64,000 nt of DNA, taken from assembly GCA_030280995.1 (NCBI GenBank), contig JASXTE010000008.1, positions 23,185,193 to 23,249,192 of the forward strand, read 5' to 3'. A model generated the notes under the pieces. It saw only the letters and a program-made list of their open reading frames with translations. It searched no databases and was not told the DNA's origin. The position numbers and the translations under genes are program-made. The stretch is from Hemileia vastatrix (lineage: Eukaryota; Basidiomycota; Pucciniomycetes; Pucciniales; Zaghouaniaceae). Positions 30,562 through 41,355 of this stretch are shown one piece after another (position 1 is the stretch's first letter; each line of letters begins with the position of its first letter).

Positions 30562-33500
30562 TTGGAGATAATTCAAGTGGATTCTCAATTATTTTCTGTT
30601 AATATTACTTTGGAGTGCAAATACGTTATGGACTTTTCTATATGTTTATTGGATTTACCCGGTTTTTCTATTAAATTTAAAAACGGTGAAAAAGGCAAAA
30701 TGGGCCAAATTAGGTTGGATAAAAATTGGAAGGGTATGTTTTGTGACCTCCAGCAAGAGGTTAAACTGCAAGTATCTCCTTCTATTATGGACCTCCAGCA
30801 AGAGGGTAAACTGCGAAAATCTTATCAAAATCCAATAAAAAATCTCAGTATAATTAAAACTCAAAAAAATAATTTTTGTGAAAATTCAATTCCGGTCCTC
30901 CAGCAAGAGGTTAAACTGCCAACTTTCTTTACGGGTGATTTACTGTTGGATAAGGGAAGCAAAGGTGTTGGAAAATCTGTTTATAAATTAGACGAGGGAA
31001 AGGAGAAAAGGGTAAAATTTAAAAATGAAATAAAATATTTTTCTAATTTTTCTTATTCTGATTCTGGCGATGAAGAAGATTTATTTGATGAAATTTTTAA
31101 AGGCGAATCAAAAGTAAATGTTTTACCTCAAGTTAATATAGATGTGGACGCAGCCAAATATAAGAAAGTAGCAAATAAAGTTCGACCTATTAATGAACCG
31201 CTACCTGCTGAATTAAATCCACCTTTGAGAAGACCAAGGTTATCAAGAAATCGTTATGAAAGTCCCTTGGTAAAGAATCCGCCTGAATTTTCTGAGACAT
31301 CAAGAATCACTTTTGAGAGACTGGGTGTTGTTAATTTTGGACCTGATGGTTGGTTGTCTGGAGAAGAGAAGAAGTTGTTGTTGGATGTGATGGTCAAGCG
31401 AGAGAAGGCCATTGCTTTTGTAGAAGAGGAGAGGGTTGTGTTGAAGCATTCCTATGGGGAGCCTTACAAGATTCCTGTGGTATGTCATGAACCGTGGCAG
31501 CAGAAACCTATTCCTATTCTGGCTGCATTAAAAGAAGCCTATATTGAAGTTGTCAGAGAACGGATACGCACTGGACTGTATGAGCAATCAACGTCAAGTT
31601 ATTCTAGTCCAGTATTTTGTATCAAGAAACCGAATGGCAAGCTTAGAGTTGTTCATGATCTTAGGGAATTAAATAGGGTTACAATAAAGGATGCTGGGAT
31701 ACCGCCTAGTGCTGAGGAATTTGTTGAAGCGTTTTCAGGGAGAGTGTGTTATGGTTTGGGAGATATCATGGGTGGATATGATGAGAGAGAGTTACATCCG
31801 GACTCAAGGCCTCTCACTACATTCGATACACCACTTGGACGTTTACAGTTAACAAGATTACCTCAAGGAGCAACAAATTCGGTTGCAGTTTATCAAGCTC
31901 AGATGGCTTGGATCCTTCAAGATGAAACTCCACAATATGCTGGAATCTTTATAGATGATGGAGGAATTAAGGGACCAACAACCAACTATGATAACCAGGT
32001 GTTGGAAGAGAATCCCGGGATACGCAAATTCATTTGGGAGTTTGCAATTACATTAGAAAGAATCTTGTTTCGAATTGAAGAGGCTGGCTTAACTATTTCA
32101 GGTTCAAAATTTTCATGTTGTGTGCCAGCCTTAGAAATATTAGGCCATGTGGTATGTAGAGAGGGTAGAATTATGTCCAAGAAGAAAGTTAACAAAATTC
32201 AGTCCTGGCCAAGACCCAAGAATACGACCAAAGTTAGAGGGTTTTTAGGCGTTTGCGTATATGTTAGAATGTTTATTAAGGACTTTTCTTCATTGGCAGC
32301 TCCATTGAGACGGTTAACAAGAAAGGATGCAGACTGGGAGTGGGATGAAGAGTGTGAGAAGGCGTTTGTGAAGTTGAAGGAGGTTGTAGGGAAGGATTTA
32401 GTCCTGCACAAGTTGGATTATGGAAAAGAAGCTGGCAGAATTTATTTAGCAGTCGATTCAAGTCAGGTTGCAGCTGGGGCGGTTTTGTCTCAGATGGATA
32501 AAGCTGGTTACATCAGGCCAGTTAGGTATGAATCTGTAGTATTTACTGAGGTCGAATCAAGATATTCTCAACCAAAATTGGAATTATGTGGTGTGGCAAA
32601 AATACTGAAGAAACTTCAGCATATTTTGTGGGGGCAACATTTTGAGTTGCAAGTGGATGCAAAATCGTTAATCCAGATGATTAATTCCCCAAGTTTACCG
32701 AATGCACCCATGACGAGATGGGTAGCTTTTATTCAACATTTTTCGTTTGATTTAGTTCATAAGCCTGGCAAAACTTTTACTATTCCAGATGGTTTATCAA
32801 GGAGACCACCCACTGAAGAAGATTCAGACTCAGAAGAGTTCGATGAAGATATACCTATTATCAAAGCCAGCACTAAAGGAGCTGAAGACTTTCCATACCT
32901 CCCCCATGAGGTTAAACTGGCAGGACTATTGTGTTTAGATTATGATGATGATGACCTCCACCAAGAGGATAAACTGGAAAATAGTTTTTATGTTAATAAA
33001 GGTGTTGGAAAAGGTGTAGATAAATTCAGTAGAAAGGAGGTAGAAGAAGATGTGGTGTATGTAGAGGAAGATGGATTGGTAGTGTGGGATAGTAGTAAAT
33101 TAAGGAATGGTGTATATGTTGGAGAATTAGAGAATTTAAATAAAAAGGTGGATAAAGAGAAAGAGGTATTTTCAAATACGGTTTACGAAGGATCCAAAGG
33201 TTCAGAAGAAAAACGTCAACATAGCTCTATTAAAGAATTATTTAGGGGTCAACGATTATTGGCTCATTCATGTGCAGGTGATATTGGTGATAGAGAAGTC
33301 CCTATTGATGTTATATTAATCGATTTTCAAGATGAAGTCAGGGGTCAGACTGGTTTTTATTTTTTGTTAGTCAAATATTTGTTGACTTTAGAGAGGCCAG
33401 AAGATTGTGAAGACGATGAATGGGTGGCTATCAAGAGGAAGTCATCTACGTTTTACCTATCTTGTCGACGTTTAATGAGGAGGAGATATCCAAATCCTCA

Positions 33501-34611
33501 GGTAGTTATAACTCAACAGAAGGGGCAAGAATTAGTTTTGAAATCACTGCATGAAGATCTCGGGCATAGAGGCGTTGGAGAAACGTTTAGAAGAATTTCT
33601 GATCGATTTTGGTGGCCTGGCATGAAGATGGCTGTTAAACAGTGGGTTCAGTCATGTGAAGAATGTCAAAGACAAAGTTATTTAAGGCCAAAAGAACCTG
33701 GACGTGCGACCGGTGAATATACGCTCTTTGGGAGAGTTAGTTTAGATGCCGTTCATATAAAAGAGGGATGGTATAAATATTTAATTGTGGCCAGAGATGA
33801 TTTATCTGGTTGGGTAGAGGCAGCTCCTCTTATTAATTTAACTGCCAAAAATGTGGCAGAATTTTTTTTGAATAATTGGGTATATAGGTATGGGGTGATG
33901 AAGTTGGTGACGGTAGATGGAGGTCCTGAATTTGGGACAGAGTTTAAAGAGGCCGTATTGAAAGTTGGATCAAAGGTTAGGGTAGCAACCCCATATTATC
34001 CTGAAGCTGAAGGCATGGTTGAAAGAGGGCATCAAGTTATTAAGGATGCTTTAGTTAAAATGTGTGGGACAAGTGCCAAAAAGTGGAGGCACTATTTACC
34101 TTTAGTTTTATTTGCTGATCGAATCACTGCCAAAAGGACGACCGGATTTTCACCTTATGAACTTGTTTTTGGACAGAAAGCAGTTTTACCGGTTGATTTA
34201 GAAGCTGAATCATATCTTGGAGTTGACTGGGACATGGTCAAAACTACCGAAGAATTATTGTGTGCAAGAATGATGCAGCTAGAAAAGAAAGAAGAATATT
34301 TAGAAAAGGCATATTCACGGATGATGAAGATCCGAAATCAATCAGTCAGATATTGGGATGAGCGGTTGGCACATAGATTAAGGAAACCTTTGAACCCAGG
34401 TGATATGGTCCTGGTGTATAATAGGAGTTTGGAAAGTCAATGGGGAAAGATGTTTGCAGATAGGTGGAATGGACCATATAAAATCAAGGAGCAAGTTTCC
34501 GGCGGTTCATATGTGCTAGAAGAGTTGGATGGAGTAGTATTAAAGAAGAGGGTAGCAGCCGATCAAGTGAAAAGGTTCTATCCTAGAGGCACCAGGAGTG
34601 CCGAAGTCTAA
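30562..34611 (+). CDS. Gypsy-2 Pol: reverse transcriptase, RNase H, integrase
   Basis: 1349 codons are open from ATG 30562, with the frame extending upstream to the slip site. The order is an N-terminal linker with three DLQQEVKL-like words, then RT (SSPVFCIKKPNGKLRVVHDL near residue 350; catalytic FIDD at 463-466). RNase H follows (IYLAVDSSQVAAGAV near 630). An acidic linker holds two more such words. The integrase zinc domain is HEDLGHRGVGETFRR with CEECQRQS (about 1000-1045). The integrase core has SLDAVHIK, TVDGGPEFG and YPEAEGMVERG (about 1061-1155). No chromodomain is evident at the C-terminus. All catalytic blocks are present, so the element could be autonomous. Confidence 0.93.
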   Translation: MEIIQVDSQLFSVNITLECKYVMDFSICLLDLPGFSIKFKNGEKGKMGQIRLDKNWKGMFCDLQQEVKLQVSPSIMDLQQEGKLRKSYQNPIKNLSIIKTQKNNFCENSIPVLQQEVKLPTFFTGDLLLDKGSKGVGKSVYKLDEGKEKRVKFKNEIKYFSNFSYSDSGDEEDLFDEIFKGESKVNVLPQVNIDVDAAKYKKVANKVRPINEPLPAELNPPLRRPRLSRNRYESPLVKNPPEFSETSRITFERLGVVNFGPDGWLSGEEKKLLLDVMVKREKAIAFVEEERVVLKHSYGEPYKIPVVCHEPWQQKPIPILAALKEAYIEVVRERIRTGLYEQSTSSYSSPVFCIKKPNGKLRVVHDLRELNRVTIKDAGIPPSAEEFVEAFSGRVCYGLGDIMGGYDERELHPDSRPLTTFDTPLGRLQLTRLPQGATNSVAVYQAQMAWILQDETPQYAGIFIDDGGIKGPTTNYDNQVLEENPGIRKFIWEFAITLERILFRIEEAGLTISGSKFSCCVPALEILGHVVCREGRIMSKKKVNKIQSWPRPKNTTKVRGFLGVCVYVRMFIKDFSSLAAPLRRLTRKDADWEWDEECEKAFVKLKEVVGKDLVLHKLDYGKEAGRIYLAVDSSQVAAGAVLSQMDKAGYIRPVRYESVVFTEVESRYSQPKLELCGVAKILKKLQHILWGQHFELQVDAKSLIQMINSPSLPNAPMTRWVAFIQHFSFDLVHKPGKTFTIPDGLSRRPPTEEDSDSEEFDEDIPIIKASTKGAEDFPYLPHEVKLAGLLCLDYDDDDLHQEDKLENSFYVNKGVGKGVDKFSRKEVEEDVVYVEEDGLVVWDSSKLRNGVYVGELENLNKKVDKEKEVFSNTVYEGSKGSEEKRQHSSIKELFRGQRLLAHSCAGDIGDREVPIDVILIDFQDEVRGQTGFYFLLVKYLLTLERPEDCEDDEWVAIKRKSSTFYLSCRRLMRRRYPNPQVVITQQKGQELVLKSLHEDLGHRGVGETFRRISDRFWWPGMKMAVKQWVQSCEECQRQSYLRPKEPGRATGEYTLFGRVSLDAVHIKEGWYKYLIVARDDLSGWVEAAPLINLTAKNVAEFFLNNWVYRYGVMKLVTVDGGPEFGTEFKEAVLKVGSKVRVATPYYPEAEGMVERGHQVIKDALVKMCGTSAKKWRHYLPLVLFADRITAKRTTGFSPYELVFGQKAVLPVDLEAESYLGVDWDMVKTTEELLCARMMQLEKKEEYLEKAYSRMMKIRNQSVRYWDERLAHRLRKPLNPGDMVLVYNRSLESQWGKMFADRWNGPYKIKEQVSGGSYVLEELDGVVLKKRVAADQVKRFYPRGTRSAEV

Positions 34612-36620
34612 CTCCGAAATGAGGATAAACTACAATTTTAAAGACTTTTATTAAATTTATAACTCCGAAATGAGGATAAACTACAATTTTAATGACTTTT
34701 ATTAAATTTATACCTCCGCAACGAGGATAAAATATGATATCAACGAAATTTTATGGATACCTCCGCAATGAGGATAAACTATGATATCTACAAAATTTTA
34801 TGGATTCCTCCGCAACGAGTATAAACTATCTTCTTTTTTTTATCAAAATACTTTACTATCGTTACACTGCATATGGGCGACGAAACTATGATGAAACTTA
34901 ACAAAATTCAAAAAGACCTTCTTTGAAATTTTCAAAAACTTAAAATTCTTAAAATATGGGTGAAGATAGTGTTGGAAAAATTTAGAAATTTATTGGAAGA
35001 AGTGTTCACAGGGGAACCTTCTTAATTTAATATTGGCAAGTGTGGGGGTAATTGATGGGCTGGCTGCTCTATACACAATTACCCCATAATGTTCGTTTCC
35101 AAAATTTTCCCTGTTTCTAGTTGAATCCTGGCTTTGTCTTTTAATTATAGGAAGTCCACTAAGACTATAAACTGGAACGAATCAAGAGACACCGCTCTCA
35201 ACGCCGGATTCAAGATTCTTTTATTTTATTTTGTTTTTGATTTTTTTTATGTTAGATTGTGATTTCTTTTCTTTAATATATATTATGAATTATTGTAAAG
35301 GTGATGCTCACTGGTGGTCTCTAATCATTTTTATAAATTGGAGGGAGCCCACCCAGTGATCATCATTATAAAAATTATCTTCTAAAAAACTTTCATTTAT
35401 TTTCTTTTCTTTTCAATTTCTTAAAATTGTGTAACCACATCAAGTTGCACTTGGATGTGGGTATGATGTCGAGGGTACGGCTCATCAAATGGCCGGGGGG
35501 CATCTTTTAAAATTTTATTTTAAAAATTTTTATTACTTTTTTATCTTTCTTTTCACATTCGTTTATCTTTCTTTAAAAATTAAATTTTATCTTTTATTTC
35601 AAAAACTATCTTTTCTAAAATCTTTTATTTTAAATTAAAAACAAAATTAAAATTAAAATTAAATAAAAATAAAAATAAAAATAAATAAAAATAAAAATAA
35701 AAATAAAATAAAATAAAAAAATTAAATAAAATAAAATAAAAAAAAAACAAATTTAAATTAAAAAAATAAAAATAAAATAAAAAAATAAAAAAATAAAAAT
35801 AAAATAAAAAAAAAAAAAAAAAATTAATTAAATCAAAATTATTATTATATTTCCTAGTTTTATTTTTCAGTCATCATTCTTTTTAGTTTATTCATATAGT
35901 TTAGACAGGAAACAGGGTCTAGGAGAACTCAATACCAATGGGATTTTACTTCAAGATATCTGTTAGTCCTCCAAGACTTTAAACTGGCTACTGTTCAAGA
36001 CTTTCCTTAAGGATTTTTTTATACGTATTTTGGAGCTGTTAGTCCTCCAAGACTTTAAACTGGCTACTGTTCAAGACTTTCCTTAAGGTTTTATACGAAT
36101 TTTGGAGCTGTTAGTCCTCCAAGACTTTAAACTGGCTAATTTTCAAGACTATCGTTAAAATTTTTTTTATTGGATTTGTTAGGTCCACCAAGACCTTAAA
36201 CTGGACTGTTATCAAGCTGTTGGGTCCACCATGACCTTAAACTGGATTTCTTATCGATTAAATGTTTAGTCCACTATGACTTTAAACTGGAAAATTAATA
36301 TCTGCAGGATAATTCAACATTCATTGGACCACTATGGCCTTATACTGGATTACTTGTCAATCAAATGTTTGGTCCACTATGACATTAAACTGGATTATCA
36401 AATTTATTCAATCTTTGGTCAAGCCTAGGCCTTACTTAGGAATATTTCAAGTTATTTATGCACCTAAACGATCTTTGGTCCACCAAGACCATAAACTGGC
36501 AATCGATTATATGTTTGGTCCACCAAGACTTTAAACTGGAATGTCAAACTTGTTTGGATAACTCAATTCAATCTTTTAATTTATCACTGTCCACTAAGAC
36601 TCTAAACTGGTTATTCAATT
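30745..36620 (+). repeat. Dispersed array of about 23 covarying hairpin motifs in Gypsy-2
   Basis: The unit is a 3-5 bp stem, a 6-nt loop starting with C, the complementary stem, then (T/A)TAAACTGG. Inside pol: 30746, 30791, about 30896, 32897 and about 32953 (ACCTC-loop-GAGGT type). After pol: about 34611, 34663, 34713, 34764, 34805 and 35149, then a dense cluster from 35966 to 36607 (AGTC-loop-GACT, GGTC-loop-GACC, AGGTC-loop-GACCT, TGGTC-loop-GACCA). Stem letters change together while loop length stays at six. The five in-frame copies encode variants of LQQEVKL. Confidence 0.85.
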
Positions 36621-37200
36621 ATTTCTGGAATTGGGTGCTGATAGCTTTAGGAGGTTAAAACTTTAGGTGGTGATGATGCTAAGGAAAGCATAATGGTTAA
36701 TTAGGTGAAATTTGTGGCGCTTTAACATGGTCTAAAGTTAATATTATTATTGGAAGCCTGGCAAAAGTATTTTATGGGTTTGCTGTATAGCAAAGTTTGA
36801 AAATTGTGATGAAGGAATCAGAAGTTAGGATGGTAGTTGGATTTTAGGGAATGAATTTTTTTTAGTGCCTCATAGTTAGGCCATTTTTTTTTGGTGTGAA
36901 GCTTGGAGGACCTTATGGCGAGATTGGAATCATAGAATTCGGCTCAGTGGGGGGCCCTATGAGGTTGGAATCAGGAGTATTTGGCTCATAGGAAGATCCA
37001 CTCTCTCTATGCTGTGACAAGAAGGAAGACTGGTATATGGGAGTCTGAAAGGATTCAAACCTTGCTCTCAGTAGTGGAATCATCACAAGATTTATATTAT
37101 TTTATTTTATGTTATATCAAGCCAGAGAAGAAAGAAAACATCATTTATGTTGAAAGTTTAAGAAGACCAAGCAAAAACAAAATTTTATCAAGTTATACTG
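34612..37200 (+). other. Gypsy-2 long 3' non-coding region
   Basis: After pol the sequence holds tandem units of about 50 bp (CTCCGAAATGAGGATAAACTA and relatives, 34606-34830). A non-repetitive part with CACCCAGTGATCATCAT follows, then an A/T-only tract of AAAAT-like units (35636-35835) and the hairpin cluster at 35966-36607. No plus-strand gene is supported. Confidence 0.7.
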
Positions 37201-37893
37201 TTAGAAAAGATAATTTCTTTGAAATTGTTCAACATCATTATCAAAGCTTTTCATTAAAATTCTTCTTTTCATGAGGTCTTCATGGTTATTAGCTGGAGTT
37301 TCTTGAAAATAGGCCAGCATTTTTTGTTTCAACTCATTAGTAAAGTCAAGAAAAAGATAGCGATGAAAATTTGGGTAATGATTGATATAGTCCGTCTTCA
37401 CTCTACCAACATCATCAGTGTTGGTTATTTCGACAGCTAGAAGTTCAAATATGTTATTAAGTCATAGGTGTAGTCAATTTTGATTAAAAGTTTTTTTTAG
37501 TAAGATAAATAGGGTCTTACATTTAGAGCCAGGAAACATAGTCTCAGCAAAGTTAGTTGGGGGTACTGGCGTTATAGGATTAGGATCTTGTGAAGGCAAA
37601 ATTAGGCCGGGATCCGTTGATGAAGATTGAACTTTTGAAGCTGTTTTTGATCTTATTCATTTTAAGAAGAAAGGAATTTTGGATTGCTTTTTAGAAGTTG
37701 AGGGATCAGGGAGAGCTGCTGGTCCTAAATATACGTTTGTTTTAGAAGGAACTATTGGCCGGTTGCATTTGACTTTTTTCACACGGCATAAGTCGCAAGC
37801 TGTTCTGCCAGGAAGATTAGGGTTTGACATTAAACAAGGTACCTGGTATCGAGCGCAGAGTTCACATGGAGCGACAAGTTCTTTGGAAGACAT
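37201..37893 (-). pseudogene. Antisense accessory gene of Gypsy-2 with a Zn2Cys6 cluster, two exons
   Basis: Exon 1 runs 37893-37521 and exon 2 runs 37436-37201, around an 84-bp GTAAGA...TTCTAG intron. Splicing keeps the frame, giving about 202 codons with one TGA at codon 79. Residues C10, C13, C20, C33, C36 and C43 give C-X2-C-X6-C-X12-C-X2-C-X6-C, exactly the fungal Zn(II)2Cys6 binuclear pattern, with basic RVKKVKCNR in the second half. Exon 2 encodes a helical domain (YLFLDFTNELKQKMLAYFQE). The gene runs opposite to gag-pol, between the hairpin array and the 3' LTR. Whether the TGA is a true lesion or removed by another splice is unknown. Confidence 0.6.
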
Positions 37894-38004
37894 ATTGATG
37901 AAGATGAATTTTATAGTTGATTAAAGAAGATGGTGGTTGAAGGTTAAAGATGAATATTGTGTTCGACCACTTATGCAAAGTTTTAAGAATGGGGACATTC
38001 TCGA

Positions 38005-38016
38005 TTGGAGGGAGGA
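38005..38016 (+). other. Gypsy-2 polypurine tract
   Basis: TTGGAGGGAGGA immediately precedes the 3' LTR start TGTGGTAG, as expected for the plus-strand primer site. Confidence 0.75.
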
Positions 38017-39156
38017 TGTGGTAGCCTAAAGTTTAGTATGGCACCTAAATATGTAAATGGAGTTATTACTGCATGCAAGATTGGCGTTATTATTTTTTAT
38101 AAAAGGGTTTTATTTAATTTATTGGAGTTTAAAATATGAAGAAATTGGTCACGAGCGAATGCCTACACAAAAACAATTTATTTTACGGAGAAAACTTATT
38201 TTTACGGTCTAAAAAATTTATAAGTATCAAGTCGAGTCACTCAAGAACCTTGGGAAATTTTCCCAGAATTTTTACTATTTTTCTTATATTTTTAAATGAA
38301 TTTTAAAGTTTTATAGAAATATTTACGTTTTCAAAAATTACTTAACTTTGATGAATTTTCACGGGGTAATTAGAGCTGCGCAGACTACGAAAATTAGTTT
38401 GGTATGTAAAATGGAAGTAGCTCTATTATGTGTAATTTTTCTAGATTTTTTATTATAGTTTTAAGGTTCTAATTGAGTCCGGAAGTCCGGACGGACTCCG
38501 TACGGACTCCGCTTTGACTCCGTATGGACTCCGTACGGACTCCGTACGGACTCCGTACGGGCTCCGGATTGACTCTGGAAGAGCTCAGGAGGGGAAAAAC
38601 TTAGGCACGTGACTAGGAATACTTAAGCGCTTCTCAAACTCGAAATTGAGAGGGGGGATACATCATACAGCTTAATCTTTGACCACGACGGTCTCATTTT
38701 TTATTACTCAACAAATTAAATAAATTGTAATACCCTTATAACTTTATATTTTATATATAACATTTTAGAAATACTACTCAACAATTTAAATCACACTTCA
38801 ATCAGGGTATCTTTAGAAAGGTCTTCATCACTGGGACTTGATTATTGCTGTCTCATAAAAATTCAAATCATTATAAAAACATAAAAGTCAATCTTTACAG
38901 ATCTTTCACTGGTACACCTTAATTGTTGTATCAGTATTTCTTTCTTAACAGCCACTTTTATTAAAATCTCAATAAGCGTTAATTATTTTAGAGTTTCATT
39001 ATTTTTATCAATCAGATCCAAGTAGATTGGTTAGCTTAGTGATTTAGAATTCCCATTTTGTTATTTTTATTGGAAGGACGGGGTTTTCAGCTAAATCCAC
39101 ATATCTCCTCCGGATTCTGCTTACAGCAAGGCGACTGTAAGAGTTTACCTTACCAT
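38017..39156 (+). repeat. Gypsy-2 3' LTR
   Basis: 1140 bp, 44 bp longer than the 5' LTR. The excess is extra 11-bp units of GGACTCCGTAC type at about 38486-38560. Otherwise the two copies differ at scattered single positions. Confidence 0.92.
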
Positions 39157-41130
39157 ACCGCTTACCAAATGTCTGGGTGATTGATAGTACGCCATACCAA
39201 ATTATCTTTGACCGAAAGGCTGACTTATCACCAATCAAAATTTTTGGCCAATGGGCCTATGTCCATATTCCCACAGAAAAATGCACCCAAATGGATGTCC
39301 GGGCCATGCATTGTTGAGTAGTTGGTTTTCTGGATGGGGGTAAGGGCTGGATTTTCTGGCACCTGGAGACCAATTCCCTAGTCCAATCGGCCATGGTAAA
39401 ATTCATTCCTGAAGGGGAAGAAACATCAGACAAATTACTTACCGGTAACTACCAGGGTGAGACAAAGAAAGGCGGTCTACCATTTATACTGAATTCCTTG
39501 TGTTTTGGCGATTTTACTGCTGAAGAAACCATTGCAGCTCAAGACACCATGGTGGATTATATCAACAATCACGCTTGCAAACTGTCTGACAGGCTTGCGC
39601 GCACCTACAAGCAAGCACTTAAACACCCTGATGCTGAGTTGTGGAAACAAGCCTGCAAACAAGAATTAGATAATATGTTGTCTATGAAAGTATGGGATTT
39701 AGTTCCACTTCCACCAGGAAAAAATATAACCGGCGCCAGATGGGTCTTTTCCCTGAAGCGTGACCAATTTGGCACTGTTGTCAAACACAAAGTGTGATAT
39801 GTTGCTCAAGGATTTAAACAGATCGAGGGCGTGGATTTTAGTGATACATTTGCGCTGACTGCAACTTTTGCATCTCTCCGCTTGATGTTAACTTTGGCTG
39901 CAACATACAATTGGCCCATTTGTACTTTTGATGTAACAGCAGCTTACCTACACAGCGACATAGATGAAGAAATATATGTTCAACCACCAGAAGGTTTGAC
40001 TTCAAATGATCCAACTCTTGTTTGTAAACTTAACAAAGCGCTATATGGCACAAAGCAAGCAGCGCAATGTTGGTGGAAACATCTGAGTGGCATTCTCACC
40101 AATATTGGTTACTGCTCCAGCAACCAAGACGCTAGTGTATATGTCCTTTCCAAATCTGGATCCAAAGGCATGCTTTGGGTGCACGTAGATGATGGTGTTG
40201 TGGTAGGGAGCAGTAATGAGGTCTTGGATCAATTGGAACACGACATGGAAAGATTTTTAAAGGTACGGTGGAGCACTGATCTTTCCTCCATTGTTGGTTT
40301 AGCAATCTCCCGGTGTCCAAAAGGTTTCACCATCCACCAACCAGCGCTGGTCAATAAGGTCCTCTGTGAACACAACCCCGCTGGACTCACGTCTCACTCG
40401 CCTCTCCCAAGTAACCTTGTGCTGGTTTCCCTTAAAGATAAAACTCATGCTCCTGTTGAACCCATGAAGTTTTTATCAATTATTGGATCTTTGTCGTATC
40501 TGGTTGCTGGTTTGAGACCTGATCTAGCGTACCCTGTCAACTTCCTGGCACGTTATGCTTCAAGACCAGGTAAAGCTGAATGGGATGCGCTATATCACCT
40601 TCTTTGATATTTGCAACATACACGCGACTTGAAATTCCATTTATTTCCCTCATTAACTGATCCTCCCCTCACACAAGTTTACTGTGACGCCACATGGGGA
40701 GGTGAATTTGCGCGAGCCACGGGTGGCCACCTATTGCAACTTAATAATTGCCTTATTCTTTGGCAATCCAAACGTCAATCACGTGTGGCCACGGCTTCCC
40801 TCCACTCTGAACTGATGGCAATGTCAAATGCTACTAGGCAAAAGCCCTTTGGATGCGCAACTTACTTTGTGAACTAGATCTTTGTCATGGCCCCACCACC
40901 CTGTTCTGCGACAACAAGGGTGCCATAGTAGCTGCAACAGATAACCCTTCTGACATGCGCTGTCGACATGTAGACCGCGATTTTTACTTTGTCAACGAAC
41001 ACAAGTCCATCGGCGTGAAATTAGAATAGAATGGGTATCCTCTAATGATCAAGTAGCTGATTTGTTGACAAAAAAATTTAGGATCTAATGTGTGGCGAGC
41101 AAAACGCCGTCTATTGGGTGTTTTCTAACC
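39157..41130 (+). pseudogene. Copia-D pol continued: integrase end, reverse transcriptase, RNase H
   Basis: The frame resumes with LPNVWVIDSTPYQ and KADLSPIKIFGQWAYVHIP. Reverse transcriptase follows (MKVWDLVPLPPGKNITGARW; catalytic WVHVDDGVVVGSS near 40177-40215) and RNase H (VYCDATWGGEFARATGG; LHSELMAMSNAT). Interruptions are a TGA near 39795, a TGA near 40605 and a base insertion near 40840 that shifts the frame before the end. The terminal LTKK..LGVF block is recognisable at 41070-41127. Close relative of the Copia-A pol. Confidence 0.87.
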
Positions 41131-41225
41131 CTTTCTTATTTGTTTATCTTTATCTTTCTTTCTTACTATTCTCTTGTTTCATTTAGCATTATTACTGATT
41201 ATCGGAAAATCACTAAGTGGGGGGG

Positions 41226-41355
41226 TATTATGTACTTAACTTATTATGCTTAGTGATTATTCAATATGTACATAGAATCTAGTATAAATGCTATGGTGCA
41301 GCCGAGGCGCTTAACTCCGGTTCATTCCGGACGAAGCGCTGACACTGCTACCATA
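41226..41355 (+). repeat. Copia-D 3' LTR
   Basis: Preceded by a G-tract (41218-41225). Starts TATTATGTACTTAAC and ends CTGCTACCATA. 130 bp, like the 5' LTR, and followed by the target duplication CGGAG. Confidence 0.87.

Larger units (their letters stand above)
26629..39156 (+). mobile_element. Gypsy-2: intact-looking 12.5 kb Ty3/gypsy element inserted in Copia-D
   Basis: LTRs at 26629-27724 and 38017-39156 start TGTGGTAGCCTAAAG and end GTTTACCTTACCAT. They are flanked by ACCGC (26624-26628 and 39157-39161). A primer-binding site follows the 5' LTR and a purine tract precedes the 3' LTR. Gag-protease (27902-30490) and pol (30562-34611) are fully open and connected by a -1 slippery site. The LTRs differ by only scattered substitutions plus a 44-bp minisatellite expansion, so insertion is recent. 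The 3.4 kb between pol and the 3' LTR carries a hairpin array and an antisense frame. Confidence 0.93.
17432..41355 (+). mobile_element. Copia-D: Ty1/copia element with two nested gypsy insertions
   Basis: Equal 130-bp LTRs (17432-17561 and 41226-41355) are flanked by CGGAG (17427-17431 and 41356-41360). Gag lies at 17775-19172, a small integrase piece at 26474-26628 and the rest of pol at 39157-41130. It is interrupted by Gypsy-1 (19187-26473) and Gypsy-2 (26629-39156). Removing Gypsy-2 restores the integrase frame exactly. Between the protease and the integrase piece around Gypsy-1, about 200 codons of copia sequence are missing. Same family as Copia-A. Confidence 0.9.
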
